From Brachypterus glaber (Eukaryota > Arthropoda > Insecta > Coleoptera > Kateretidae): DNA of 64,000 nucleotides. Under the pieces are notes generated by a model. The model did no database searches, was not told the origin of the DNA, and worked only from the letters and a program-made list of their open reading frames with translations. The stretch spans positions 80,150,895 to 80,214,894 of the forward strand of contig OY294044.1 in NCBI GenBank assembly GCA_958510825.1, read 5' to 3'. Positions 31,371 to 41,665 of this stretch are shown one piece after another (the stretch's first letter is position 1; the number at the start of each line of letters is the position of its first letter). The translations under genes and the position numbers were made by a program.

Positions 31371-31765
31371 TCTGGGACACCCTGTACAAATTTTGGGTTC
31401 GGTTTCAGCTTAGGATAACTCGGTTAAGTATCGTGAAGTAAAACACAAAACAACTTTTCTCCAATTTAGAAAATCAACGAGAAATTATTTTTTTATGGGT
31501 GCTTGAATTTGCTAGTTTTTCGCTAAAAACTCGAATAACTCAAAAACTGCAGATATAGACATAAAAATAAAATACACATCAAAATAAAGAAAATTTGATG
31601 CCAATTTTAAAAATTAGAAAATATATGGGGTGTTCCATTTAAAAAATCAAAGTTGAGTGCCACTTCCGGTACGACCGGAATGAAAAACTCCAAAGAGCAA
31701 AAAATCAGATTTTTAAAATTATTGGTTCTCCATAAACTTTTAGTAGGCCACTTTATATTAAAGTA
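31371..31765 (-). repeat. Right arm of the 28.5-kb foldback
   Basis: It starts at GACCTGCTTTCTGGGACACC followed by CTGTACAAATT and ends near GGTTCTCCATAAACTTTTAG and TAGGCCACTTT. It is the inverted mate of 28506-28850. Confidence 0.75.
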
Positions 31766-31770
31766 AAATT

Positions 31771-33250
31771 ATTTTTCTTTAGGCCCCAAGGCGCAAAAGT
31801 GACACTTTACGCCTGCCAAATCGGGTGTAAACTGTAATTTTACGTCTGCTTGGATAAAAACATTTTTAACAATATACAAAAAAATTATTTAAATAAAAAA
31901 AAATAATATTTCTCCAATACCTAGTATTTTTTTTTTTTTAAGAAACGTTTTTTAAAAACATTAACTGCTTCAATTTCATCACGTGAACTACTAAATTATT
32001 CCATGTCTACCAGTTTCTAAAAATATCTGGGTTCATAAAAAATTATGTTATATTTTTATATTTTAAATTCGCTTGGACAAAAAATATTGTTTGTACCGCA
32101 GGCCTAAAGTGTGTTTTTGGCCCTAGCGTGATTGTAGCCCTCGCATTCTGCTCCGACTACAAATATCACGCCGCGGGACCTAAAAAAATGTCTATTTTTA
32201 AAAAACACTATCGCCACATGTCGGAGCAAAAACGTTTATTGGTTTTCTTTTAAGTCACATGACTTTTTTTTACTTTTTTCTATAAAGAAATAATTCCAAA
32301 TTTTTCTGTTGTGATTTTTACAATTTAAGGCTGTAGATTTTAGAAAAAACAGTACCTATATGTAATTCTTTTGTGATTGCCTTTAGTAATGATTTTTTTA
32401 CTCCGCTTCGATTCGTCAAAAAAATGTATGTTCGCACGCTAAAGACTCGTTAGCTTATTGAATAATATACTATTTTTGCATATATACTATGTATATTAAA
32501 GTGTTACAGACGAGATATTGCATTTATTGCATTTATTCCATTTAGGCGATGGTGGAGTGGTGAATCATTTTTTTTATTTACCCAAGGGCGTCAACATGCT
32601 CCAAGGAAATTAAAAACTAAAAAAAAATAGGTAAAAAAAACTAAATACTTGACCTTAAGATTTGTAAAAAAATACATGGGCCAAAATCTTTAAAACAAAA
32701 CTAAAGTAAAAACATTGTGGGTACCTTTTTAAATATGCGTGACCTTGTGTTTACTAAACAATTTCGCCTGCAGCGGTTAATATGATTTTTTCAAAACTTT
32801 ATAAAATTTTATTCTGCCATCAAATTCTAAATAAATGCGCGATTTTAATAAATACGAAAATCTGTAAAGAGGATGTTAAATTTATTTTCTACTTGTAGCG
32901 GCGCTTATCACACCTCTCTTGCACCAGATGACAAAATAACAAATTCCGACCCTGAATTTAGGTGCTCGACAACTTGAGTCAATGTCTCCGAATTCGTACT
33001 ACGTAAAATTATTATTATTATAATATTTCTATACAAATTTTATTATTATTTTATGAATACACATTTCAATAGAATCGCATTAATTAGTTTTTCATTCATA
33101 GGACTAATGAATACAATTTACCCCGGTTTAAATTACATCTTAATTATATTTTGCGTCTCTATTGAAACTTATGTGTATTAATAAGGCCCTACTAGTGCTG
33201 GGAATGTCTAGACCGCGGTAGCAATTAAATTATTAGAATAGGTAGAAATA
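31771..33250. other. Non-coding stretch with small inverted repeats
   Basis: GCGTGATTGTAG at about 32127 pairs with CTACAAATATCACGC at about 32157 around a GC-richer loop. At 33054-33182 AATACACATTTCAATAGAA pairs imperfectly with TCTATTGAAACTTATGTG. No gene recognised. Confidence 0.4.
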
Positions 33251-33260
33251 AAACTACGTA

Positions 33261-33830
33261 TACAGGGTTATTAAAAAATAAGTTCGAGAATTTTAAGAGG
33301 TGATTTTAAAAATTATGAAAAAAGTTCATATAAAGGTTGGTCCGGAAATGAGCCCTAAGAGAGCGGTTACATCGAAAAAGTAGTTTTTATTTATTATCTT
33401 TATAAACCACAGTAACCAATTTTTGCACATGACAACATTGATTAAGGCTATCTTTTTATGTAATTTTTATTTGGTAATTTTAACCAGACATTTTATCTGT
33501 AGATTTTTTGACATGTTCTTAATAAAATATGATTCTTTAGTTGAAAATACATCAAAAAGTTCTCATTATGTAATACCGTACATCCAACCGTGCTCGAAAA
33601 AATTAGTTAAATAGAAATTAAAAAATGCACTAATAAAAATTTGAACTATTAAAAAAAGCCGTATACATCTAGGTTCCAAGATCAGTTTTAAGAGTACTAT
33701 GGCCTCTTAAGGAATAACATTGTTTAAGGGATCTAGCACCCTTAAAAGCGATTCGTGAATGTTTGTGTACGGAACTTTTTTTCATAGTTTTTAATGTAGT
33801 ATTAATTTTTTTACGACATAGGGGACGATA
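33261..33830 (+). repeat. TACAGGG-family copy
   Basis: TACAGGGTTATTAAAAAATA, GGTTGGTCCGGAAATGAGCC and CTAAGAGAGCGG, then a distal half with CATCTAGGTTCC and GGCCTCTTAAGGAATAAC. All are shared with 54521-55200. It lies 200 bases upstream of the LTR element. Confidence 0.65.
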
Positions 33831-34125
33831 TGTAAGAAATTAATTTTACTTTTTCCTAACTTAATTTTCTGAAAAAAGTTTTTTTTTTCATTTAGATAAC
33901 AGTGAGTAAAAATTTTAACTTCTTAATTTTTCTTAAAATTTGTAGTAACTCCAAAACTGTTTCTAAATTGATTGATTCTATTGATTGAAAATTAATCTAT
34001 TAATTTTATAAATTGGCAAACGTCAAGTTATTCTAACCTTGTAACGATATAAATCGTCACTTTGTAATATAGCAAGGGTTAATTAAACTATTCGTTTACT
34101 TACGTTATAATTTGTGTTTATTTTG

Positions 34126-34136
34126 TATATAAATAG
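34126..34136 (+). promoter_or_regulatory. LTR TATA box
   Basis: TATATAAATAG, the best TATA match in the LTR; transcription would begin roughly 25-35 bases downstream. The same site in the 3' LTR is at 41752-41762. Confidence 0.6.
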
Positions 34137-35928
34137 TTACGTACGTACAGAACTATTTTGTATCTGGGACTATTTTGTAGCAGGAACTGAATTCTAACCA
34201 TATAAGTCTCTATTCCATAGTTCTACCTGAAAATAACATAAAGAAAACATAATTAGAATATGATTTTTAATAATAAAGAATCATATGACTTATTTCTCTA
34301 TAATACATTTGTCTATGGACTTACCTGGTTTTTATATGTTTCAGAGTCTATTGAGGGTTGGATTTCACTGGCTTTCATCTGTAGCTTGTCTCTCCTGGAA
34401 AGTTTCGTATGCTTATTCCTTTGGGATAATCTAGAATTTGTTGAAAATAGTTTGCTGGAACTGCTCACTTAGATTCAGTATTTTGTTTATACTTAGTTCA
34501 CAGGGCACTTAGTATTCTGTTCGTATTTTTATTAGTTTTGCTGATAAACAATAAGTATTGTTTATATTTGTTTCTTAGAGTAATATTTTGAGGTTAGATA
34601 TCACTAATACGGATTTATTAGGAAATATTCTTTTAATTAGTTATTATTTTTGGTGTAGTTTCCGTTACCTTTATTAGGAATCCTATACGGTAAAACTGTA
34701 GTTGATAATGACTTGCATAGATGTCGCTAATAGTTCAGAAATAGGATTTTATTTACCTGAAGGGTTCATACCGGTTAATAAGGTCGATTTTCGTTCTTCT
34801 TGAAGCAACTTTGATACAAAATGGTGGTGTCATACTGACGAGTGTTTATTTTCTGTAATCATCGAAGTAATCCTTCATGTATTTTTATTTAAAGTTAGTG
34901 AAAATGAATATTTAAACAATGCGGAAGATATTGTAACTGTTATTTTCTACAATTACGCATTTATAACGTTTCGATGGACATCGAAGACTTAGTATGACAT
35001 GTAAGTTAAGTTTTTCTGTTTCTTAGAATATTTCTAAGATATAATTATTGTTTTAGCACCATTAAGCACCATTAATTACTATTTCTATACCATTAATAAC
35101 CATTACTACACCATTACTCACCATTTCTATACCATTAATATGGAATTACATTAATTTAAGTTGAAGTTTATTTTGGTATATTTGATATACAAGTTCTCCG
35201 CATGGAGTGATGTTCTGTTGGAACATGGTTCTGTAATTTTCGGCATAGATAAATTCTATATGACCGTCTAGCAGACAATTTTACATTGGACATAATTTTC
35301 AAAAGTATATTTTATCCCGGACAACATTTTCAATAATACATTTTATCCTGGAAGATGATTTTTCCAAAGTAGATGGGACAGCCTATATTTTTTTCTTTCA
35401 TTTGAGATATGAATTCATCAGCATAGGGGAGACTTGTACAGATGGAGACGATGGAATTCATACCTCATGGATTTTGCAGAAACCAGCTAAGTACTCATTC
35501 TAAAAACTTTTGAAAGCAATATTTCATATTTAAAATTCTTTTATTTCAATATTCTTATAACTGTAAACTTTATCAGATCTGATATAGTATTGTTTAATAC
35601 TATATGCCCTTCTGGCTTTTGTTCATTTTTAGGTACTTATTTTTTTTTTTAAAAATTTAATCTCATTTATTAATTATTAAATATCGTACTTTGATTAAAT
35701 GATTTCTAATTTAAGCATGACTTTTATACACTGCAAGAAATGATTGCTGTTTACATACATTTCTTGGTGATTGCTGAACTTCATGTTTTCTTTATACATT
35801 TAAGTCGAATGATTTCTGAATTTAGTAATTTTTATTAAGATTTCTTTAATTAAATCTTAATATAATTACACATATTTTTTTAGATATATTAATACATTAC
35901 TTGATGTGCTTTCATTAAGTTTATTTAT

Positions 35929-35934
35929 AATAAA
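35929..35934 (+). terminator. Candidate LTR polyadenylation signal
   Basis: AATAAA in TTTATAATAAATTTCTC. The copy used for element RNA would be in the 3' LTR at 43555-43560. If so, R spans about 1.8 kb, which is very long. Confidence 0.4.
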
Positions 35935-36161
35935 TTTCTCAAATGAATTATCTTATTTTATTTAAGGGTTATATTTTCTCAAACTGAAAAGCTTAAGTAT
36001 TTACACTAGGTTGTTACTTACCTAAAGGAGTAAAAGCTAAAGTAACTGGCGCCCCTAACAACATTAATCAATTCTTTCTATTTTTCCCTTGCCCATACCC
36101 ATTGCTCCGCTGTCAAAACTAGCCGTTGGCAGTGAACGTATTAATTACGGTACACTAATAT

Positions 36162-36179
36162 TGGCGCCCAAGAACGTGG
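36162..36179 (+). promoter_or_regulatory. Primer-binding site, tRNA-Lys type
   Basis: TGGCGCCCAAGAACGTGG begins seven bases after the LTR. The first ten bases match the complement of a lysine tRNA 3' end; the rest matches with a small disturbance (AAGAACG instead of AACG). Confidence 0.65.
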
Positions 36180-36762
36180 TATTTGGATAGATAGAACACT
36201 TGTTTTTTTTTTAATTTTACTCCATTTTTCTCAGTGTATTTTTTATAAAAATCTAAAGCTTATTTTTTTTTCATTGTAACTTAATGTTCATTTTGAGAAA
36301 AACTACATATAACTGTTGAATAAAATATTTTTTGTTGAAAATTAAGTCAAATTATAGTTAATCTGATAAGATATATCAGATATGTGTTTTTTATGTTTTT
36401 TCTGAATTTTATGGAATAACATGGAATAGAGAAATTTTGGCGTGGGTTCAGTTTTTCTAGAAATTATCGTTTATTCAATAGAAATAAATGGATAATAGGG
36501 TATTTATTTATGCGAAGGATATGAATAAATATTAGCTAATTTTGTAGTTTTGGAGACTATTTATAATTATTAATTTGTCCAATTGAGATAAATAATAATT
36601 TAGTATTTTTTTGACATATTTGGGAAATTTTCCAAAGTATGCAAAAACTTTGTTGAGCAGTGTACACAAAAAAAAAATAATTTGTGGTATAGTATAAATA
36701 TTTTATTATAAAATAGATATTTTGAGTAAATTGAATTTAAATTTTGAAAATAATTATTCAAA

Positions 36763-36855
36763 ATGGAAGATTTAGATAAAATGGAAATTAGATTTTTGAC
36801 TGCAGAAATGGTAAATTATGAACTTCGTATAAGACATTTAACAGCAAAAAGATAA
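36763..36855 (+). CDS. gag N-terminal start segment, cut off by a frameshift
   Basis: ATG at 36763 opens 30 codons ending in TAA at 36853. From 36842 the +1 frame is open and runs without a stop to 41152. It begins with DYLKSVSVYKWNINFDGKS, a typical start of a gag structural domain. An extra base in the A run at 36846-36850 would explain the break, as would a programmed +1 shift. The first possibility makes this copy gag-defective, the second does not. The context supports this ATG as the natural gag start because none is available in the +1 frame until 36947. Confidence 0.55.
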   Translation: MEDLDKMEIRFLTAEMVNYELRIRHLTAKR

Positions 36856-36946
36856 TGATTATTTAAAATCAGTATCAGTTTATAAATGGAATATTAATTT
36901 TGATGGAAAGTCTAATGTTTTAAATTTTATTGAGCAAGTTGAATAT

Positions 36947-39900
36947 ATGAAAATAAGTAGAAATGTTACAGACGAAATGTTATTTAAATCTGCATATGAC
37001 TTATTCAAAGAACCAGCATTGCCATGGTTTCTCTCAATTAAAGATAATTTAAATTCGTGGTCTCAAATAATTCAAGCATTAAAAAAAGATTTTCTTCCAG
37101 CTAACATAGATGATAGAACATGGGATGATATCCGTTCTAGATATCAAAATCCCGATGAAACTATCGCAATTTTTATAGGTGCTATGGAAACCTTGTTTAA
37201 ACGTTTAATTCATGCTGCAAGTTTATATACTAGACTTAAGACGATTAGAGAAAGAATATTACCACATTATTTTACACCATTATCACTTATAGAAATAAAT
37301 GATTTAGAAGATTTAAGAGACAGTTGTAAAAGAATAGATGAAGCTTATCAATTAAAACAAAAGAGCATAGCAGGTAAAAGTGTGGCAAAAAATAAAACAC
37401 TTAATAAAGTAAATGTCCTAAGTTCGGATATAAATCAAAATTTTAGTAGTAAATGTAATTGTAGTCATAATACCACAGTGTCCAAACTTACCCCATCTTC
37501 CTCTACTCGTCAAAGTTCAGTATGTAATAGTAGTCAAGTTTCTCAAATTAGTCAAAGTACCAATCAAAGCTTTAATAATACACAGAATAGTAGTAATAAT
37601 AAAATTAGACAAATAATTTGTTATAACTGTAACCAACCAAATCATATTTTTAGCAAATGTTTAGCTAAAAGAACAAAGTTTTGTTATAAATGTGGATATA
37701 AAGATGTAGTTTTTAAAAATTGCCCTTCCTGTACAAAAAAACTAAATAGGAAAGTGGATGATTTTAGTCGGCATTCACTTAATAAAAAGGCTAAAAATAA
37801 TAATGACAGTCAGGTAAAAAAGGATAACAAAACTACTTTTCGTAAAAACATTTATTATAATACAAATAATATCAATTCTTTACAAAAATCAAGTGTAACA
37901 GAAACAAATAAACGATTTTATTTGAATGAATGGAAAGATTGGTTGGATAAAGTTAAAAATTTTTATAAACCGTATAGTTTGTCTGTAATTAATAAAAGTT
38001 CTTTTATTAAATTACCTAGAGATAACCGTCCATATATTAAAGTAAATATTTTTGATAAAAATATAACAGCTTTGATTGATACAGGTGCAAATTGTTCAGT
38101 GGCTGGTGGTCACGCGATTAAAATTTTAGAGAAATTTAATTTAAAAATTGATAAATGTCTTATACCGCATGTTACTACAGCTGATAAATCTAAACAGTTA
38201 GTAACTGGTGTTGTTTATTTACCTATTAAAGTAGATAATGAAGTTAAGATTTTACAAGTCTTGGTTGTTCCTTCTTTGGAAACAAATTTTATTTTTGGTG
38301 TGAATTTTTTACAATTGTTTTCTATGACTCTGGATTTTTCTGATGAATCTTGGAATAATAAAATTAATAATTTGAATGTGATCAGTAATAACAGTGATAG
38401 TCAGGATATAAATAAAGATAATTCAGTAGGCTTATGTGACTTGACAGACGAACAGAAAAAGATAGCAGATAAATTTGTTAGTTTATTTAAGGAATTATAT
38501 AGCGAAAAAATAGGTAGAACAAATTTAATAGAACATGATATAGATACAGGAAATAATAAACCTTTTAAAATGCGTCAATATCCTTTGTCACCTTATTTAA
38601 TAGAAATTTTACATAAAGAGTTAGATAAAATGTTAAAAGATGATATAGTTTCACCATCTTATTCTGATTTTAATTCACCAGTTTTATTAGTAAAAAAAGC
38701 TAATGGTACATACCGTTTTTGTTTTGATGGACGTAAATTAAATTCTATTACAAAAGGTGATTCACATCCTTTACCAAGGATAGACTCCATTTTAAGTTTA
38801 TTAGGCGATGCAAAATATATATCAAGTATAGATTTAAAAAATGCTTTTTGGCAGATTCCACTTACAAAAACTGCTAAAGAAAAAACTGCATTTTCCGTAC
38901 CTGGTAGGGGACTATTTGAATTTAATGTAATGTGTTATGGACTCAAAAATGGAACACAAAGTCAGCAAAGATTAATGGATAAACCTTTTCCTTTCTCCTT
39001 TTATCCAAATATATTTGTTTATATTGACGACATTATAATAGTATCAAAAACTTTTGAGGAACATATTAAATTACTTCAAATAGTACATGAAAAATTAAAA
39101 TCTGCTAATCTTACAATAAATTTTGAAAAAAGTAATTTTTTTAGAAAATCACTTAAGTATTTAGGTTTTGTAATTGATAATTTTGGTTTAAGAACCGATC
39201 CGCAAAAAGTAGAAGCAATAATAAACTATCCTAGACCAACAAATAGTACAGAGATAAAACGATTTTTAGGTGTAGCTTCGTGGTATCGTAGATTTGTTAG
39301 GAATTTTTCAACAATTGTTAGTCCATTAAATTCACTTTTAAAGGGCAAAGGTAAAAAACAAGCCATTAGTTGGAATACTGATGCAGAAAAAGCTTTTTTA
39401 TTGTTGAAGGAATCTTTAATAAATGCTCCAGCTTTAGCAAGTCCCAATTTTTCTTTACCATTTGTTATACAATGTGATGCTTCTTTAGTTGGCCTCGGTT
39501 CCATATTAACACAAACGCAAGATGGTCAAGAAAAAGTAATAGCTTATGCTAGTAGAGCTTTAACACGTAGTGAAATAAAATATTCTGTAGGTGAAAACCA
39601 ATGTTTAGCTGTTTTGTTTGCTATAGATAGGTTTAGACCATATATTGAAGGTGTTAAATTCACAGTAATTACAGATCATTCTTCATTAAAATATTTGAGT
39701 AATATGAAAAATCCCTCTGGTCGCTTGGCTAGATGGTCATTAAAATTACAGCAATATGATATGGATATTGTATATCGTAGAGGTAAATTAAATGTAGTAG
39801 CTGATGGGTTATCCAGAGCTTTTGATAGAATAGAACCAGAAAAATCAATTTTTCCAGATGTAAATTTAATTAATTTTAATGTAAATGATTATAATAGTGA

Positions 39901-41152
39901 TAAATATTATATTCAGTTGAGGGAAAAAATTGGTAAAAGTCCAGATTCATATCCGCAATTTAAAGTTATTGATGATAATATTTATAAGTTCATACCGACC
40001 AAGACAAAAGTAAAAAGTAATATTATAGAGTGGAAATTGTTAGTGCCTCAAAAATGTCGTAAACAAGTACTAAAAGAATGTCATGACGATGTATTAGCTT
40101 CTCATATGGGATGTTTTAAAACTTTTCATAGAATTTCAGAAACATATTTTTGGCCAAAAATGCGTAAAGATATTTTAAAATATGTAAGATGTTGTAATAT
40201 TTGTCAATCACAAAAAGTTAATAATTCTGCACGTTTTGGATTGATGGGTCGTGAAAAGGAAGTAAATTATCCGTGGCAAGTTATTTCATGTGATTTGCAG
40301 GGACCATTTCCCAGAAGTTCTAAAGGTTTTTGTTATCTTTTAGTTGTGTCAGACTGGTTTACAAAGTATACATTATTACATCCTTTAAGGGAAGCTACTG
40401 CAAATGCAATATGTAAATTCATTGAAAATGAAGTTTTTTTAGTTTACGGAGTCTGTCAATTTTTAATTGTCGATAATGGAAAACAATTTGCTGGTAAAGT
40501 TTTTAAAAAATTAGCAGATGAATATAATGTACAGAAAATTTGGTTTAATGCACTTTACCATAGTCAAAATAATCCGACGGAAAGGCAACATCGCACAATT
40601 TCTACTGCTATAAGATCATATATAAAAGATAATCAAAAAGAATGGTGTAAAAATTTAGCAAAAATAGGTCTAGCTTTACGAACGTCTGTAAATGAAGTTA
40701 CGGGGTATACGCCGGCATTTCTTAATTTTGGGAGGAATGTACCTATCACAGGAACTTATTATGGCAAAATGACATCAACTGATGGTGTTAAATTAGAACC
40801 TTGTGACAGAGACTCGTATAGCCAAGACTTGGGAAATCTTAAAGAGATTTTTGTAGATGTAAAGAAATATTTACATGAAGCTTATGAGCGTAATAAGCGT
40901 ACTTATGATTTGCGCAAGCGTGAAGTAAATTTTGAGATAGGTGAAAAAGTTTGGAGACGAAACAAAGTACTCTCAGATGCTAGTAAAAGTTTTGCTGCAA
41001 AACTTGCTCCAAAGTACATACTTTGCAAAGTTGTTGCGAAGAAGTCAAAGTTAGTGTATATTTTGGAAAATGCAGATGGTCATAGAGGCGACTGGCATGT
41101 TAAAGATCTAAAGAAATATTTTGGATCAAATAGTGACATTTCAGTTGGCTAG
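36947..41152 (+). CDS. gag-pol: Ty3/gypsy gag-pol polyprotein
   Basis: The annotated ATG is internal to gag; the frame is open from 36842. Domains in order: gag with a CCHC knuckle CYNCNQPNHIFSKC (about residue 225), followed by CYKCGYKDVVFKNCPSC, which lacks the usual His. Aspartic protease with LIDTGANCSVAG (about residue 377). Reverse transcriptase with SIDLKNAFWQIPL and FVYIDD (about 692). RNase H with QCDAS, GENQCLAV and TDHSS (840-930). Integrase with an H-H-C-C zinc finger ending CCNICQ (about 1045-1090) and a catalytic D-59-D-35-E triad (SCDLQG, IVDNGK, NPTERQ; about 1114-1210). The product would be cleaved to form the particle, copy element RNA into DNA and insert it. No stop or frameshift is visible over 1,401 codons. 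No env follows. All catalytic residues I can identify are present, so the pol part looks functional. Confidence 0.95.
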   Translation: MKISRNVTDEMLFKSAYDLFKEPALPWFLSIKDNLNSWSQIIQALKKDFLPANIDDRTWDDIRSRYQNPDETIAIFIGAMETLFKRLIHAASLYTRLKTIRERILPHYFTPLSLIEINDLEDLRDSCKRIDEAYQLKQKSIAGKSVAKNKTLNKVNVLSSDINQNFSSKCNCSHNTTVSKLTPSSSTRQSSVCNSSQVSQISQSTNQSFNNTQNSSNNKIRQIICYNCNQPNHIFSKCLAKRTKFCYKCGYKDVVFKNCPSCTKKLNRKVDDFSRHSLNKKAKNNNDSQVKKDNKTTFRKNIYYNTNNINSLQKSSVTETNKRFYLNEWKDWLDKVKNFYKPYSLSVINKSSFIKLPRDNRPYIKVNIFDKNITALIDTGANCSVAGGHAIKILEKFNLKIDKCLIPHVTTADKSKQLVTGVVYLPIKVDNEVKILQVLVVPSLETNFIFGVNFLQLFSMTLDFSDESWNNKINNLNVISNNSDSQDINKDNSVGLCDLTDEQKKIADKFVSLFKELYSEKIGRTNLIEHDIDTGNNKPFKMRQYPLSPYLIEILHKELDKMLKDDIVSPSYSDFNSPVLLVKKANGTYRFCFDGRKLNSITKGDSHPLPRIDSILSLLGDAKYISSIDLKNAFWQIPLTKTAKEKTAFSVPGRGLFEFNVMCYGLKNGTQSQQRLMDKPFPFSFYPNIFVYIDDIIIVSKTFEEHIKLLQIVHEKLKSANLTINFEKSNFFRKSLKYLGFVIDNFGLRTDPQKVEAIINYPRPTNSTEIKRFLGVASWYRRFVRNFSTIVSPLNSLLKGKGKKQAISWNTDAEKAFLLLKESLINAPALASPNFSLPFVIQCDASLVGLGSILTQTQDGQEKVIAYASRALTRSEIKYSVGENQCLAVLFAIDRFRPYIEGVKFTVITDHSSLKYLSNMKNPSGRLARWSLKLQQYDMDIVYRRGKLNVVADGLSRAFDRIEPEKSIFPDVNLINFNVNDYNSDKYYIQLREKIGKSPDSYPQFKVIDDNIYKFIPTKTKVKSNIIEWKLLVPQKCRKQVLKECHDDVLASHMGCFKTFHRISETYFWPKMRKDILKYVRCCNICQSQKVNNSARFGLMGREKEVNYPWQVISCDLQGPFPRSSKGFCYLLVVSDWFTKYTLLHPLREATANAICKFIENEVFLVYGVCQFLIVDNGKQFAGKVFKKLADEYNVQKIWFNALYHSQNNPTERQHRTISTAIRSYIKDNQKEWCKNLAKIGLALRTSVNEVTGYTPAFLNFGRNVPITGTYYGKMTSTDGVKLEPCDRDSYSQDLGNLKEIFVDVKKYLHEAYERNKRTYDLRKREVNFEIGEKVWRRNKVLSDASKSFAAKLAPKYILCKVVAKKSKLVYILENADGHRGDWHVKDLKKYFGSNSDISVG

Positions 41153-41665
41153 CTTTTATTAAATAAGAATATATTCTTAGTATCATTCGGATTGATATTT
41201 AAAAAATATCAATGTATTGAAAATATTTAAAGGGTACCCAAAACTTTTGTATATAGTAAAAAAAAAAATATATAAATATATTTTTTGTAGAAGAGAATTC
41301 TGGTGCACACAGTCAAGTCTTATTTCTATTTTTTTATCTTGATAAAACTTAGCTAAAAAGAAAAACAAAATTAATTATGACAATTACCTGATTATGACAA
41401 TTACCTGTTTATGACACACACCGATAAAGTCCCAAAATTATGTTCTACATAAGAGTAGGCGAATGATACACGTAGTTATCAAGCTTAGCTATTGTTAATT
41501 ATCAAGTAGTATTTCAAATGATTTACATAAAGTATTGTATTTTTTGTTGATTTATTAAATAAAATATAGTATATATTTTAGCTATTTAAGTTAAATAGTT
41601 ATAGAGTTTGGTATAAAAATATTTTTTGTATATTAAATATTTTTATTATTTTTGGAGGGGGCATG
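41153..41665 (+). other. 3' untranslated part of the LTR element with polypurine tract
   Basis: About 500 AT-rich bases without coding content. GGAGGGGG at 41654-41661 is the candidate polypurine tract, four bases before the 3' LTR. Confidence 0.65.

Larger units (their letters stand above)
34040..36154 (+). repeat. 5' LTR (2,115 bp)
   Basis: It begins TGTAACGATATAAATCGTC and ends AATTACGGTACA. A TATA box lies 86 bases in, so U3 looks very short and R plus U5 very long. It contains a 70-codon open frame at 34260-34472, present identically in the 3' LTR simply because the LTRs are copies. Several ACCATTA-type short repeats occur at 35057-35140. Confidence 0.95.

Noticed and set aside
34260..34472. 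70-codon open frame found twice, at 34260 and 41886
   Set aside because: The two copies are identical because they lie in the two LTRs. No domain is recognisable and LTRs rarely encode protein.
39226..39504. 92-codon minus-strand open frame inside pol
   Set aside because: It is a shadow of the gag-pol coding frame.
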